From Iodidimonas nitroreducens (lineage in GTDB: Bacteria; Pseudomonadota; Alphaproteobacteria; Sphingomonadales; Rhodothalassiaceae): a stretch of DNA of 64,000 nt. This document shows, piece by piece, positions 1-9,514 of the stretch. Position numbers and translations under genes: made by a program. The notes beneath the pieces are model-generated. The model ran no database searches and was not told where the DNA came from. It worked only from the letters and a program-made list of their open reading frames with translations. Position 1 is the first letter of the stretch. Each line of letters starts with the position of its first letter. The stretch is taken from NCBI RefSeq assembly GCF_008579165.1, contig NZ_BKCN01000006.1. One strand, 5' to 3'.

Positions 1-1296
1 CGGTGGGGCTTGGGAATGTGTGGAAATTTCCCTATACCGCCGGGGAAAATGGCGGGGCGGCTTTTGTTGCCGTTTATTTATTGGGGCTGCTGTTTGTGGC
101 GGCCCCCATTTTCATTGCCGAAGTGTTGATCGGCCGTCGGGGGGCTGCCAGTCCGCCACAGGCGCTGGGCAGCCAGGCGGTGGAGCATGGCCGTACCAAT
201 GCCTGGCGCATTCCCGGCTTGTTTGGGCTTGTGGGCGGCCTTTTGGTGATGAGCTTTTATTCGGTGATCGCGGGCTGGACCCTCGATTATATGCTCACGG
301 CGGCGCGCGGGATGTTTTCCACCTTTGATGCGGCGGGGGCCGAGGCCCATTTCGATGGCCTGAAAGCATCGCTGCCGCGTTTACTCTTATGGCAGGGCCT
401 GTTCATGCTGGCGACCTTGGGCATCGTGGCCATGGGGGTGCGCGCCGGGATCGAACGGGCGGTGAGTATCATGACCCCGGCTTTGGGCATTTTGCTTTTG
501 CTTTTGGTGGTTTATGCCCTCATCATCGGGGATGCGGACCGGGCGATCCGCTATCTGTTTGCCCCTGATTTTTCAAAGCTCAATGCCGATATGGCGCTGG
601 CGGCAGTGGGGCAGGCCTTCTTCACCTTGTCGGTGGGGATTGGTGGGGTGATGATGTATGGGGCCTATCTGCAAAGATGCCTCGATCTTTCGCGCATCGG
701 GGATGGTTGTGGCGGCAGATACAGCGGTGGCGCTGCTCGCGGGCCTTGCGGTTTTTCCCATCGTTTTTGCCCATGGCCTTGATCCTGAAGGCGGCCCCGG
801 TCTTGTGTTCGTCAGCCTGCCTTTGGCTTTTTCCGCGATGCCTGGGGGCGATATTCTGGGGGCCCTGTTTTTCTTTTTCCTGCTGATTGCCGCCCTCACA
901 TCGGCCATCGCCCTCTATGAGCCTACCACCGCCTGGCTATCGGAACGCGGGGTGAGCCGGATCAAGGGCACGCTGATCGCAGCGGGGGGAAGCTGGCTTT
1001 TGGGCCTGCTCAGCGTGTTCAGCTTCAATATCTGGCAGGATGTCGATCCCTTGGGCTTTATCCCCAGCCTTCAGGGGGTGAATTTCTTTGGCCTGATCAC
1101 CAATGGCATTGATAAACTGGTTCTGCCCCTTGGGGCTTTGGTGATTTCGGGCTTTGTGGGCCGGGTGCTGACCCGAAAGGCGGTGCTTGAAGAATTGAAC
1201 ATGCGCGATGGCCCGCTTTTTCGGATCTGGCTGTTTTCCCTGCGCTGGATCACCCCCGGGGTGGTGGCGATTTTGTTTCTCGTCAATATTTTTTAA
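1..1296 (+). CDS. Sodium-dependent transporter, NSS family (5' partial, frameshifted)
   Basis: Inner-membrane Na+-coupled importer of the neurotransmitter:sodium symporter family (amino acids or similar solutes). The window opens inside TM1 at the family signature GLGNVWKFPYTAGENGG; the start lies outside the window. Many hydrophobic segments follow, ending in a last helix ITPGVVAILFLVNIF. The frame changes near 671-676: where the paralogue at 16277-17656 reads AYVPKDVSLPK, this copy reads CTGCAAAGATGCC, two bases short of the expected codons for LPKDAS. The second part (TAVALLAGLAVFPIVF) matches the paralogue in the new frame. Family assignment is secure. The substrate is unknown, and the shift is probably a consensus error. 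Confidence 0.85.
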
Positions 1297-1410
1297 GGGG
1301 CAGGGCGCGGGCCATCATGATGTGACGGAGGATGGGGCGATCACAAATGCGTGTTTGCTGGTGATGCGATGTGATTTTTGCAGGTGGTATGATCACGCTA
1401 GACTGAGGCC

Positions 1411-2456
1411 ATGAAAATATCATTCAAAATGCCTGCCATTGCCGCCCTTTTCTTGTCTGCGATGGCCTTTCATCTGCCCGCCATGGCGCAATCGGTGGGG
1501 CCACAGCAAACTTCGGTTCATGAAGGGCAAACGGCACCCCGGGGCTGGACCTATGAATGGGGCAAGACCGATTTTTCCAAGGCTTCGGTCGATTTTTCCG
1601 AGATTTTTTCGGGCGGCCCGCCAAAGGATGGCATCCCATCCGTGGATCGGCCAAAATTTGAAGCCATCAATAAGGCCGATTGGCTGAATGATCGCTCGCC
1701 GGTGATCAGCCTTGAGATCAATGGCGAGGCGCGGGCCTATCCGCTGGCGATTCTCACCCGCCATGAAATTGTCAATGATCGGATCGGCGATGTGCCCATC
1801 GCGGTGACCTTTTGCCCCTTGTGCAATGCCGCCATTGTGTTTGATCGGCGCCATGAAGGGCGGGAGCTGGAATTTGGCACCACGGGCAAGCTGCGGAATT
1901 CCGATCTGGTGATGTATGATCGCCAAACCGAAAGCTGGTGGCAGCAATTCACGGGTAAAGCGATTGTTGGCACATTGTTGGGGGCGGAATTAAAGCGCCT
2001 GCCGTCTCGTCTTGAAAGCTTTGCCCTCTTTCGCGAGCGTCATCCCAATGGCCGGGTTTTAGAGCGCCCCTTCAGCCGGGCGGGGCTTTATGGCACCAAT
2101 CCTTATGAAGCTATGACAGCCTGCGGCGGCCCTTTCTCTATGATGGGGCCCTGCCGAAAAATATCCCGGCGATGATGCGCGTCATCTCGGTGGGGGAGCG
2201 GGCCTGGACTCTTGATCTTTTGCGCCGTGAAAAGCGCATCGAAACCGAGGATGGCCTGATCATCAGCTGGGTGCCGGGCCAGGCCAGCGCCCTTGATGCC
2301 TCAGAGATCGATCGCTCAAAGGATGTGGGAACGGTAACGGTAGAGCGCCAAACTGAAAACGGGCGCGAAGATGTGGTCTATGGCGTTGATTTCGCCTTTG
2401 CCTTCCATGCCTTCTACCCCAATGCCCCCATCATCACGAAGATCGATGAAGGCTGA
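1411..2456 (+). CDS. DUF3179 domain-containing exported protein (frameshifted)
   Basis: DUF3179 protein of unknown function. A cleavable signal peptide ends near HLPAMAQS, so the product is exported. The family hallmark FCPLCNAAIVFDR is seen at about residues 131-143, preceded by the conserved RHEIVND stretch. The frame breaks near 2110: inserting one G in GAAG-CTATGA gives a continuous reading YGTNPYEGYDS and on through MMRVISVGE to the stop at 2454-2456. The last codons lie inside the left copy of a 21-bp direct repeat that bounds the DUF4238 island. The DUF3179 family resemblance is clear; nothing here indicates a substrate. Confidence 0.8.
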
Positions 2457-2460
2457 TCAT
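2440..2460 (+). repeat. Left copy of 21-bp direct repeat bounding the DUF4238 island
   Basis: Identical 21-bp sequence to 4922-4942, beginning AGATCGATGAAG and ending GCTGATCAT. It contains the last codons and TGA stop (2454-2456) of the DUF3179 gene, followed by TCA (2457-2459), which is what the stop of the neighbouring minus-strand gene would be in an uninterrupted locus. The match ends at both sides (a/g at 2439/4921, c/g at 2461/4943). Confidence 0.9.
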
Positions 2461-4921
2461 CCTTGTGATCGGGATTCTTGATTTTCCTCGGCCTTATTCT
2501 TATTTTCTATTTCTGCTTACTAAGTTGTAATTCTTTGCAACAAAAGCGTTAAGTGTTCTCGCAGTATCGTTCATATTGGCATGTTTTGTATTCATCGGTT
2601 ATTTTGAAAATTCCATTCTAAGGAATTGGTAAAAAAATGGCCAACGGATCAAACCAGCACTACCTGCCCAGATTCCTTCAGAAGCCATTTGGTATCCGCT
2701 CAAAGCGCAAGGAAATTTGGGTTTATGCCAGAGGTGAGCAAGCTGAATCAAAGCGGATCAAAGATGTTGGCGCGGGCTACAACTTCTATTCGGAAGCCAC
2801 GGTGTATGGATCGCGTACGCTTGACGACGACATCACGGATATTGAAAATCATGTCTCCAGAGTGTTGGCCAATATCCGTTCTGCCCCTGTTGGCTCTCAA
2901 ATTAGCTCGTTAAACGCAGCAAAGATCGTGAACCATCTTGTTCCGCGCACGGCGCATGTTCGTGTGAGTATGGAGCGTGGGTTGCGCATGATGGCTAGTG
3001 GTATCGAAACGATTCTTGGCGATGCGGAACGCGTTCAGGCTTTGATGGGATTGAATGAGAAAGAGCCGAATGATCTTTTTCTGCGGAACCTTGCCAGAGA
3101 GTTTGATGAGATTGAGGGGCTTGAGAGCCTTGGTTTGCCCCGTAGTCTGATTGAACGCATCGCTTTTTTTATTGCGAAAGAGAATTTTACGACACGGGTT
3201 GCAGATTTTTTGCCAAAGTTTCGAAGCATGTTGAGCCAATGGGTAGATACATCAGAAACTGCTGTCCGTGACGTACATAACAAAGCGTTGGCCCAGAATT
3301 TTAGTTCAACACCTCGATTCGAGCTGCTTAAACAACTGAACTGGACCATCGTGGCAGCTCCGGAGGAAGGGGCCATTCTTTCCGATTGTGCCGCCTTGGC
3401 TGTGGACCAAGCAGGGCAGGCAGTACCTGCTATGTTCGCGGATTGGAATGATCTCGCATTGATTATTATGCCGTTGACACCCGACAAGCTTCTATTGGGC
3501 GTCCCTTCTCATTGCGAAACCGAGCAATTATCTGATTACAACCTTGAGGCTGTGCGGAGTAGTCACGATTTTTTTCTTGCGTCGACGAAAAACAAGTATT
3601 TTGAAAGCTTGCACAAGAGGTTGGGTGAACGCTCAATGCAACTCGTCGAGGACAGCGTTAGCGGCGCAATGGAAGCTTATCTAGCGACGGTGCCGAAGCC
3701 GCGAGATGAAGATGCGCCACTGCTTCCATTGGATATTGTTGGCCAAAGTGATGAACCTTGGCAATATGAGCTATCGCTTCTGGGTTTTGGAGATAACAAC
3801 GACACTCAGGAACTGGCAACCGCCATTCAAGGGGTCGTTATGTCACTCGCGCAGGCAATCCCCCTTCATCGGTTGGACGGCATTACGGTTGCCAGCGATT
3901 ATCTCGCTGCGGTGGCCTCACTTGATCGTGGCTACGAAAGAGCGTCAATACCTGAAACAGCTCCCGAAGACATTGGCCAAGGGATCGCCAGGACCATTTC
4001 GGTCCGACGGGAAGGGCGTTGGAAAGAAAGGATCATCATCGACGCGGGGGCTGCTTTTGCGCTGCTCGCCGATGAAAGTGACCCGGTCCAATTGGGTTTA
4101 TATATCCTTGTCAGGCAATTGGCCGAGGTCGCAGTTACAGAGATAATTGAGCGGCATCTGCCGGGTGTCTGGATGAAGCCTGTTGGCGACATTCTCCAAG
4201 GATTTCTATACACCAGATTGCATCCAGCCATATTCAGCTATCTAGGTTCCCATTTTAGCGCGGGTTTCGGCGATCCGCAGCAGCATACTGAGACCAAACG
4301 TGAATTTTTCATCACAGCCTTGCAGGAAATGAAATCGACGGGTTTAGCTGCGAGGCTTGAGTATCGATATCATGGAGATGTTGATCGTCTACTTGCCGTC
4401 GTCATGCCGCGCATTTGCTATGTTCTTCAATTCGGGGCAGACCTCCTCGGTCATTGTGCGGCAACTGGTGCTGATCCATATGAGTCCGGTAGTGAGTTGG
4501 CTCAAGCACTTGATGATGTTGGCTTAAAGCATTGGTTCCCGATCTTTTGGGATAGCCTAGAACACTTACGTTTGAAACTTGGTCACTGGGATTCGTTTGA
4601 TGATTTTTTGGCATTGAATGTCCACGTAGAACGTCTGATGTGGCAATTGGGAATGCTGCCGTGGCACGGTCCAGATGGACTGCGCGTTGAAGTTCCTCTT
4701 GGTTCGGACATCGAGGCGCTCCTTGCATATGAAGGAAGAAGCTAATTCGGGCGACTTTTGTTCTTAATACTCTTATAGAGCATAAGCTCACAATAAGAAA
4801 TAATAATTTATAAAATCATTATTTATAAATTTCTTGAAATAAATATTTTAAATATTATTGCATTTACTTCTAATGTGCATGTTAACTCTTCTATTTTTCT
4901 TGATGCATGGAATTCTCTCGG
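2461..4921. mobile_element. Putative inserted single-gene island carrying a DUF4238 gene
   Basis: Seen: a 2461-bp stretch between two perfect 21-bp direct repeats. Each repeat ends one of two convergent host genes, so removing the segment plus one repeat leaves DUF3179 and the alkyltransferase-like gene joined by back-to-back stops TGATCA. The flanks of the cargo gene (2461-2636 and 4746-4921) are visibly AT-rich compared with the GC-rich host genes; 4800-4860 is nearly all A and T. There is no integrase or transposase inside and no obvious terminal inverted repeat. Inferred: insertion at a gene-end target that duplicates or carries the target, as att-site elements do. The mechanism is unknown. 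Confidence 0.7.
2637..4745 (+). CDS. DUF4238 domain-containing protein, large form (702 aa)
   Basis: The N-terminal 300 or so residues match the DUF4238 pattern: QHYLPRFLQKPF near residue 7, then basic strands (KRKEIWVYARG) and an alpha-helical body. The C-terminal 350 or so residues are not a domain I recognise. They include a segment LYILVRQLAEVAVTEI near residue 490 that resembles a zincin helix with HExxH replaced by RQxxE. No signal peptide or membrane helix is seen. An SD-like AAGGA lies about 12 bases before the ATG. It is the only gene in a repeat-bounded insertion and is uninterrupted over 2.1 kb. DUF4238 proteins have no established function that I can cite; cargo such as a defence or selfish function is only a guess from the context. 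Confidence 0.75.
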   Translation: MANGSNQHYLPRFLQKPFGIRSKRKEIWVYARGEQAESKRIKDVGAGYNFYSEATVYGSRTLDDDITDIENHVSRVLANIRSAPVGSQISSLNAAKIVNHLVPRTAHVRVSMERGLRMMASGIETILGDAERVQALMGLNEKEPNDLFLRNLAREFDEIEGLESLGLPRSLIERIAFFIAKENFTTRVADFLPKFRSMLSQWVDTSETAVRDVHNKALAQNFSSTPRFELLKQLNWTIVAAPEEGAILSDCAALAVDQAGQAVPAMFADWNDLALIIMPLTPDKLLLGVPSHCETEQLSDYNLEAVRSSHDFFLASTKNKYFESLHKRLGERSMQLVEDSVSGAMEAYLATVPKPRDEDAPLLPLDIVGQSDEPWQYELSLLGFGDNNDTQELATAIQGVVMSLAQAIPLHRLDGITVASDYLAAVASLDRGYERASIPETAPEDIGQGIARTISVRREGRWKERIIIDAGAAFALLADESDPVQLGLYILVRQLAEVAVTEIIERHLPGVWMKPVGDILQGFLYTRLHPAIFSYLGSHFSAGFGDPQQHTETKREFFITALQEMKSTGLAARLEYRYHGDVDRLLAVVMPRICYVLQFGADLLGHCAATGADPYESGSELAQALDDVGLKHWFPIFWDSLEHLRLKLGHWDSFDDFLALNVHVERLMWQLGMLPWHGPDGLRVEVPLGSDIEALLAYEGRS

Positions 4922-4942
4922 AGATCGATGAAGGCTGATCAT
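4922..4942 (+). repeat. Right copy of 21-bp direct repeat bounding the DUF4238 island
   Basis: Perfect copy of 2440-2460. It contains the TCA (4939-4941) that is the stop codon of the minus-strand alkyltransferase-like gene, plus a leftover of the DUF3179 3' end (GATGAAGGCTGA). The host gene on this side therefore stays intact. Confidence 0.9.
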
Positions 4943-5340
4943 GAAGTGAAGGCGGTTTCGGGGTCGAGCCCCAGGTCCATCAGGGTCAGGGGGTCGGGGC
5001 CGGACCAGCCGTGTTTTTTTAGATCCAGCCGGTGATGCGCATCGAAATGGATGCCTTCGGCTTCCAGCCTGCGCCTTTGTTCGGCGGCCCCGGCATGGCC
5101 GCTGATGGTGCCCTTGGCATTCACCACCCGGTGCCACGGAATCGCTGCCTCATCGCCTGCATGTTCATCTCCCATATCTCCACTTCCCGGCCTTCCATGA
5201 CCAAGCCCCGCCATGGCAAAGCCCACGAGGCGGGCGGTCACGCCGGGGATATGGGCGGCGATCTGCCCATAGCTCGCCACCTCGCCCAAAGGGATGAGCG
5301 CGACCAGAGCATGGATTTTGGCGAATTTCTGATCGGTCAT
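4939..5340 (-). CDS. Alkyltransferase-like (ATL) / MGMT-family DNA-binding protein
   Basis: Homologue of the C-terminal domain of O6-alkylguanine-DNA alkyltransferase, with helix-turn-helix GEVASYGQIAAHI. The active-site motif PCHR is replaced by PWHR (IPWHRVVNAKG), the known hallmark of ATL proteins, which bind O6-alkylguanine and recruit nucleotide excision repair without transferring the alkyl group. The start is taken at MTDQKFAKIH (5340), where the family domain begins; an upstream in-frame start would add 31 unmatched residues. About 133 aa. The stop codon lies inside the right 21-bp repeat. The family call is firm; the lack of alkyl transfer is inferred from the missing cysteine. Confidence 0.85.
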   Translation of the reverse strand: MTDQKFAKIHALVALIPLGEVASYGQIAAHIPGVTARLVGFAMAGLGHGRPGSGDMGDEHAGDEAAIPWHRVVNAKGTISGHAGAAEQRRRLEAEGIHFDAHHRLDLKKHGWSGPDPLTLMDLGLDPETAFTS

Positions 5341-5476
5341 GGCTGATCGTCCGTTGGTGAAAAACGGAAGGGAGCATTCCGCGCTTTGAGAGTGGCGCCA
5401 CAAGCACTTGACTTGCAAGCCCTGCTCGCGCACCCAAGGGCGAATGGATCATGCCCATATCACAGGATGACAAGCG

Positions 5477-6355
5477 ATGGGAATATTAGGGATTATCGGC
5501 GGCAGCGGTCTTTATGATATGCCCGGCCTTGAAGATGTTCGCCATGTGGGGGTGGAATCCCCCTTTGGTGCGCCATCCGATCTGATCATCAGGGGCAGGC
5601 TGGGATCGGTTGAACTGGCCTTTTTGCCGCGCCATGGGCTGGGCCACAGGCTAAGCCCGGATGGCATCAATTATCGCGCCAATATCGATTGCCTGAAACG
5701 TTTGGGGGTCACCGATATTCTTTCGCTTTCCGCCTGTGGGTCCTTGCGCGAAGATTTGCCGCCCGGCGATTTTGTGCTGGTGGATCAATTCATCGATCGC
5801 ACCCGGGCGCGGCCCTTGTCCTATTTTGGCAATGGGCTGGTGGCCCATATTTCGATGGCCGAGCCAACCTGCGCGCGCCTGCGCAGCGATCTGGCGAAAG
5901 CGGCGGAGGGCATGGATTTCACCCTCCATCCGCGTGGCACCTATCTGGTGATGGAAGGGCCGCAATTCTCGACCCGGGCGGAATCCCATCTTTATCGCCA
6001 ATGGGGTGCAGATCTGATCGGCATGACCAATCTGCCGGAAGCCAAACTCGCCCGCGAGGCCGAGATGTGCTATCTGACCATCGGCATGGTGACCGATTAT
6101 GATTGCTGGCGCGAAGGGGAAGCCCATGTGGATGTGGAAAGCGTGCTGAAAATTCTCATGGATAATGCCAGCAAAGCCCAGAATCTGGTGGCCGCCGCCG
6201 CCCCTTTGATTATGGAAAACCGCCAAACCCCTTGCCCGTCGGGCTGTGATCGTGCCTTGGAAATGGCCATCGTCACCCATCCCGATAAGCGCGATGCGGC
6301 CTTGATGGATCGGCTTGATGCAGTGGCCGGGCGGGTGCTGAAGCCCGCAGACTGA
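5477..6355 (+). CDS. mtnP: S-methyl-5'-thioadenosine phosphorylase
   Basis: Cytosolic phosphorolysis of methylthioadenosine to adenine and 5-methylthioribose-1-phosphate (methionine salvage and polyamine by-product recycling). 292 aa, the usual length. Motifs seen: GIIGGSGLYDMPG at the N-terminus (phosphate-binding loop), NYRANIDCLKRLGV, SACGSLREDLPPGDF and MEGPQFSTRAES. The adjacent apt gene would recapture the adenine released, so the pair makes metabolic sense. Inosine-type PNP is the alternative subfamily, but the NYRANID and MEGPQFSTRAE signatures favour MTAP. Confidence 0.92.
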   Translation: MGILGIIGGSGLYDMPGLEDVRHVGVESPFGAPSDLIIRGRLGSVELAFLPRHGLGHRLSPDGINYRANIDCLKRLGVTDILSLSACGSLREDLPPGDFVLVDQFIDRTRARPLSYFGNGLVAHISMAEPTCARLRSDLAKAAEGMDFTLHPRGTYLVMEGPQFSTRAESHLYRQWGADLIGMTNLPEAKLAREAEMCYLTIGMVTDYDCWREGEAHVDVESVLKILMDNASKAQNLVAAAAPLIMENRQTPCPSGCDRALEMAIVTHPDKRDAALMDRLDAVAGRVLKPAD

Positions 6356-6427
6356 TGGCTCCTGATCACCCCAATCCGGACCCGATTTTCTGTTGCCCAA
6401 TCCCTTTTGAACAGGAGAAACCAGACG

Positions 6428-7006
6428 GTGTCGAATGGTAAAATGACCCCCCCTCAGCCCCAGAAGCCAATGGCCACGGAATGGGCGACATCGCGGATCA
6501 GAACGGTTCCTGATTTTCCAAAAGCCGGTATCCAGTTTCGCGATATCACCACCTTGCTCGCCGATGCCCGGGGTTTTCGGAAGGCCGTGGACGAACTGGT
6601 GCAGCCCTATGTGGGGGTGGCCATCGATAAAGTGGCGGGGATCGAGGCCCGCGGCTTCATTCTGGGGGGTGCTATCGCGCATCAATTAGCCTGCGGCTTC
6701 ATTCCCATCCGCAAACCCGGCAAGCTGCCTTATCGCACCATCAGCCAAAGCTATCAGCTTGAATATGGCGAAGATTGCCTGCAGATCCATGAAGATGCCA
6801 TCAGGTCAGGCGATCTGGTGCTTTTGACCGATGATCTGATCGCCACCGGCGGCACCGCCGAAGCGGCGGTGAAGCTTATCCGGCAGGCAGGCGGTACGGT
6901 TGTGGCGGCGTGTTTCGTTATCGATCTGCCTGATCTGGGCGGGGCGCAAAAAATCCGCGATATGGGGATCGAGGTGATCAGCCTGTGTCATTTCGATGGG
7001 GATTGA
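6428..7006 (+). CDS. apt: Adenine phosphoribosyltransferase
   Basis: Converts adenine plus PRPP to AMP (purine salvage, cytosol). Motifs: IPDFPKAGI-like VPDFPKAGIQFRDITTLL, GIEARGFILG, and the PRPP loop VLLTDDLIATGGTAEAAV. The start is taken at GTG 6428, preceded by AGGAG at 6413-6417; TTG 6407 and ATG 6443 are in-frame alternatives, and the family core begins only at about SRIRTVPDF. It lies 72 bp after mtnP on the same strand, probably co-transcribed, so adenine from MTA cleavage can be salvaged directly. Confidence 0.92.
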   Translation: MSNGKMTPPQPQKPMATEWATSRIRTVPDFPKAGIQFRDITTLLADARGFRKAVDELVQPYVGVAIDKVAGIEARGFILGGAIAHQLACGFIPIRKPGKLPYRTISQSYQLEYGEDCLQIHEDAIRSGDLVLLTDDLIATGGTAEAAVKLIRQAGGTVVAACFVIDLPDLGGAQKIRDMGIEVISLCHFDGD

Positions 7007-7038
7007 AGGCGGCGCCAGATCAATCCAGATCGCCCAGC

Positions 7039-7791
7039 TTAGCTTAGATTGACGGGAGACAGCGCCCCCGTGCGGGGTTTGGCAAAATAATAGCCTTGAA
7101 ACAGGGTCACGCCCAGATCTTTCAATAACTGGAATTCCTGCTGGCTTTCAACACCTTCGGCGATCACCATGATATCAAGGCTGAGGGCGGTGCGAACAAT
7201 GCCGGTGACAATGGCCTGACGGGCGATATTTTTATCGATATCGCGCACCAGATGCATATCGATCTTGATCAGATCGGGCTGGAAATCGGCCAAAAGGCTG
7301 AGCCCGGCAAAGCCCGCCCCAAAATCATCGATGGCGGTGATCAGCCCCCATTTTTTATATTCGGCAATGATGCTTTTAACATGCTCGATATCATCGATCT
7401 TTTCCCCCTCGGTCAGTTCGAACATGATATTTTTAAGGGGAAAGCCGGTTTTTTTGGCAGCCTGCAGAGTGGCGCGCAAACAGGCTTCGGGCTCATAAAC
7501 CGCATTGGGCATGAAATTGATCGATAAAATAGGGCGTTGATCAACAGGGAAAAGCTTTGCAGCCATTTGAATGGCGCGAATCCGGCATTCCTGATCGAAG
7601 CGATAGCGATTTTCATGATTGACCTGCGCCAGAATGGCCCCGGCCCCTTCGCCATTGGTTCCCCGCACCAAAGCTTCATGGCCCCAGATCCTGCCCTTTT
7701 GGCTATCGATGATGGGCTGAAAAGCCATGGTGAAGGAAAATGGCAGGGTCTGCCCATCCCGGCAGGCCCCACATTGTGTTTGCCGTATCAT
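7039..7791 (-). CDS. EAL-domain cyclic-di-GMP phosphodiesterase (stand-alone)
   Basis: A 250-aa protein consisting almost entirely of one EAL domain, which hydrolyses c-di-GMP to pGpG. Catalytic and metal motifs all appear intact: HEALVRG, SINFMPN, ELTEGE, AIDDFGAG, LIKIDMHLVRDID and IAEGVES. Only about 25 residues precede the domain. They carry a CGAC pair that could bind metal or form a disulfide, but no sensory domain is present. There is no transmembrane segment, so it is cytosolic. It is transcribed away from apt. Confidence 0.9.
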   Translation of the reverse strand: MIRQTQCGACRDGQTLPFSFTMAFQPIIDSQKGRIWGHEALVRGTNGEGAGAILAQVNHENRYRFDQECRIRAIQMAAKLFPVDQRPILSINFMPNAVYEPEACLRATLQAAKKTGFPLKNIMFELTEGEKIDDIEHVKSIIAEYKKWGLITAIDDFGAGFAGLSLLADFQPDLIKIDMHLVRDIDKNIARQAIVTGIVRTALSLDIMVIAEGVESQQEFQLLKDLGVTLFQGYYFAKPRTGALSPVNLS

Positions 7792-7840
7792 CGATTTGTC
7801 CCATCCAGATTTTTTAAATCCTAGAGGGGGAAGCTTTAAG

Positions 7841-7863
7841 GACCCCTTAATGGATCAGGGGTC
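7841..7863. other. Inverted repeat downstream of the gcv operon
   Basis: Perfect 7-bp arms GACCCCT (7841-7847) and AGGGGTC (7857-7863) with a 9-base loop, between the gcvPB stop (7939) and the EAL gene. On the minus strand it could act in 3'-end formation of the gcv transcript, but no T tract follows, so a classical intrinsic terminator is not claimed. Confidence 0.35.
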
Positions 7864-7938
7864 GGGGCCATAAAAAACACAAATATAATGTCTTTTATGC
7901 GCTTTTTACGACAGCTCGATCTTTTGTCTTCGCCCTGA

Positions 7939-9512
7939 TCATTCCGCCGCTTGTGAGGGGGTGGGGGCCGTCCATTTCAACAAGGGCTGGCGGGCTGCAA
8001 GGGTTTCATCCAGCCGTCTTAAAGGCGCAAAATGGGGGGCTGCGGTAAAGCGTTCTGTCTTCCCTGTTTCGGCCGCTTCTTTGGCCGCTGCTGCCAATCC
8101 GCGCATTGAGGCGATGAATTCATCCAGAGTGGCTTTCGATTCGCTTTCGGTTGGCTCGATCAGCATGGCCCCATGCACCACCAGGGGAAAATACATGGTC
8201 ATCGGATGATAGCCTTCATCGATCATGGCCTTGGCGAAATCAAGGGTGCTGATGCCGGTATCCTTCAGGAAGCGATCATCAAACAGCGCTTCATGCATAC
8301 AGGGCCCGGTAAAGGATGCGGTTATATGGGTGCTTAATTCCGCCAGCAGATAATTGGCATTGAGCACGGCATCTTCGGCCAATTGGCGCAGGCCATCATG
8401 GCCGTGGCTGAGCATATAGGCCAAAGCCCGCACATACATGCCCATCTGCCCGTGAAAGGCCACGAGGCGGCCAAAGCTTTGATCATCCGCGCCCTGATGA
8501 TGTTCATGTAAGGCAAGGCCATCGTCGGTTTCAACCACATAGGGCAAAGGCGCATAAGGGGCCAAAGCCTCAGAAAAAACCACCGGCCCCGAACCCGGCC
8601 CGCCGCCGCCATGGGGCGTGGAAAAGGTTTTGTGCAGATTGATGTGCATGGCATCGATGCCCAGATCACCGGGCCGCACCCGGCCCACGATGCATTGAAA
8701 TTCGCCCCATCGCAGTAGAAAAAGCCGCCGGCTTCATGCACGGCCTCGGCGATTTTGATGATATCGCGTTCAAACAGGCCACAGGTATTGGGGTTGGTCA
8801 GCATGATCCCGGCCACATCCGGCCCCAGCGCTTTTTTAAGGGCCTCCAGATCCACCCGGCCATCTGGCCCTGCGGGAATGGCTTTTACCTGATAGCCACA
8901 GAAAACCGCCGTGGCCGGATTGGTGCCATGGGCACTTTCGGGCACCAGAATGATCTTGCGGGCATCGCCCCGGGCTTCAAGGGCGGCGCGGATGGCCATG
9001 ATGCCGCATAATTCCCCATGGGCACCGGCCTTGGGATTAAGGGCAACCGCCGGCATTCCGGTCAGGGTCATCAGCCAATGGCTCAGATCGCGCATCACCG
9101 CCAAAGCGCCCTGCACCGTGCTTTGGGGTTGCAGGGGGTGAATATCCGCCAATCCGGGCAGCCGCGCCACTTTTTCATTCAGCCTTGGATTATGCTTCAT
9201 GGTGCACGAGCCAAGGGGGAAAAAGCCGCTGTCGATGCCGTAATTCTTCTGGCTCAGCCGGGTGAAATGCCGCACGGTTTGCGGCTCTGATAAGCCGGGC
9301 AGGCCAATCGACCCATTGCGTTCAAGGCCACCAAGGGCGGTTTGGAAATCGCCCGCATCCTCGATATCCACCCCACTATGGCGGGCATCGCCGATTTCAA
9401 AAATCAGCGGTTCTTCATGCCGCAGGCCGCGATGGCCGCTGAAGCTTTCAAAAGGGGCCGGGAGGGTGCCCTCGCCGCTATGGCTGGGGCGTCCTGTGCG
9501 GTTCATGGGCAT
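7939..9512 (-). CDS. gcvPB: Glycine dehydrogenase (decarboxylating) subunit 2, P-protein (frameshifted)
   Basis: C-terminal half of the P-protein of the glycine cleavage system, PLP-dependent. The region around the cofactor lysine is present: HINLHKTFSTPHGGGGPG. The N-terminal part carries GSCTMKHNPRLNE and VPESAHGTNPAT. The frame breaks near 8693: the reading GANFNA then needs one more base to continue IVGRVRPGDLGID, so one base is missing. Start at ATG 9512 (MPMNRTGRPSHSG); a TTG at 9518 overlapping the gcvPA stop is possible. It follows gcvPA directly in the gcvT-H-PA-PB order. Confidence 0.9.
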
Positions 9513-9514
9513 GA

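Noticed and set aside
1420..1947. Long ORFs antisense to GC-rich genes (here and at 5651-6685, 50688-51566, 52021-53100)
   Set aside because: They mirror well-supported coding genes on the other strand and are rich in His, Gly, Ile and Pro, as expected for shadow frames.
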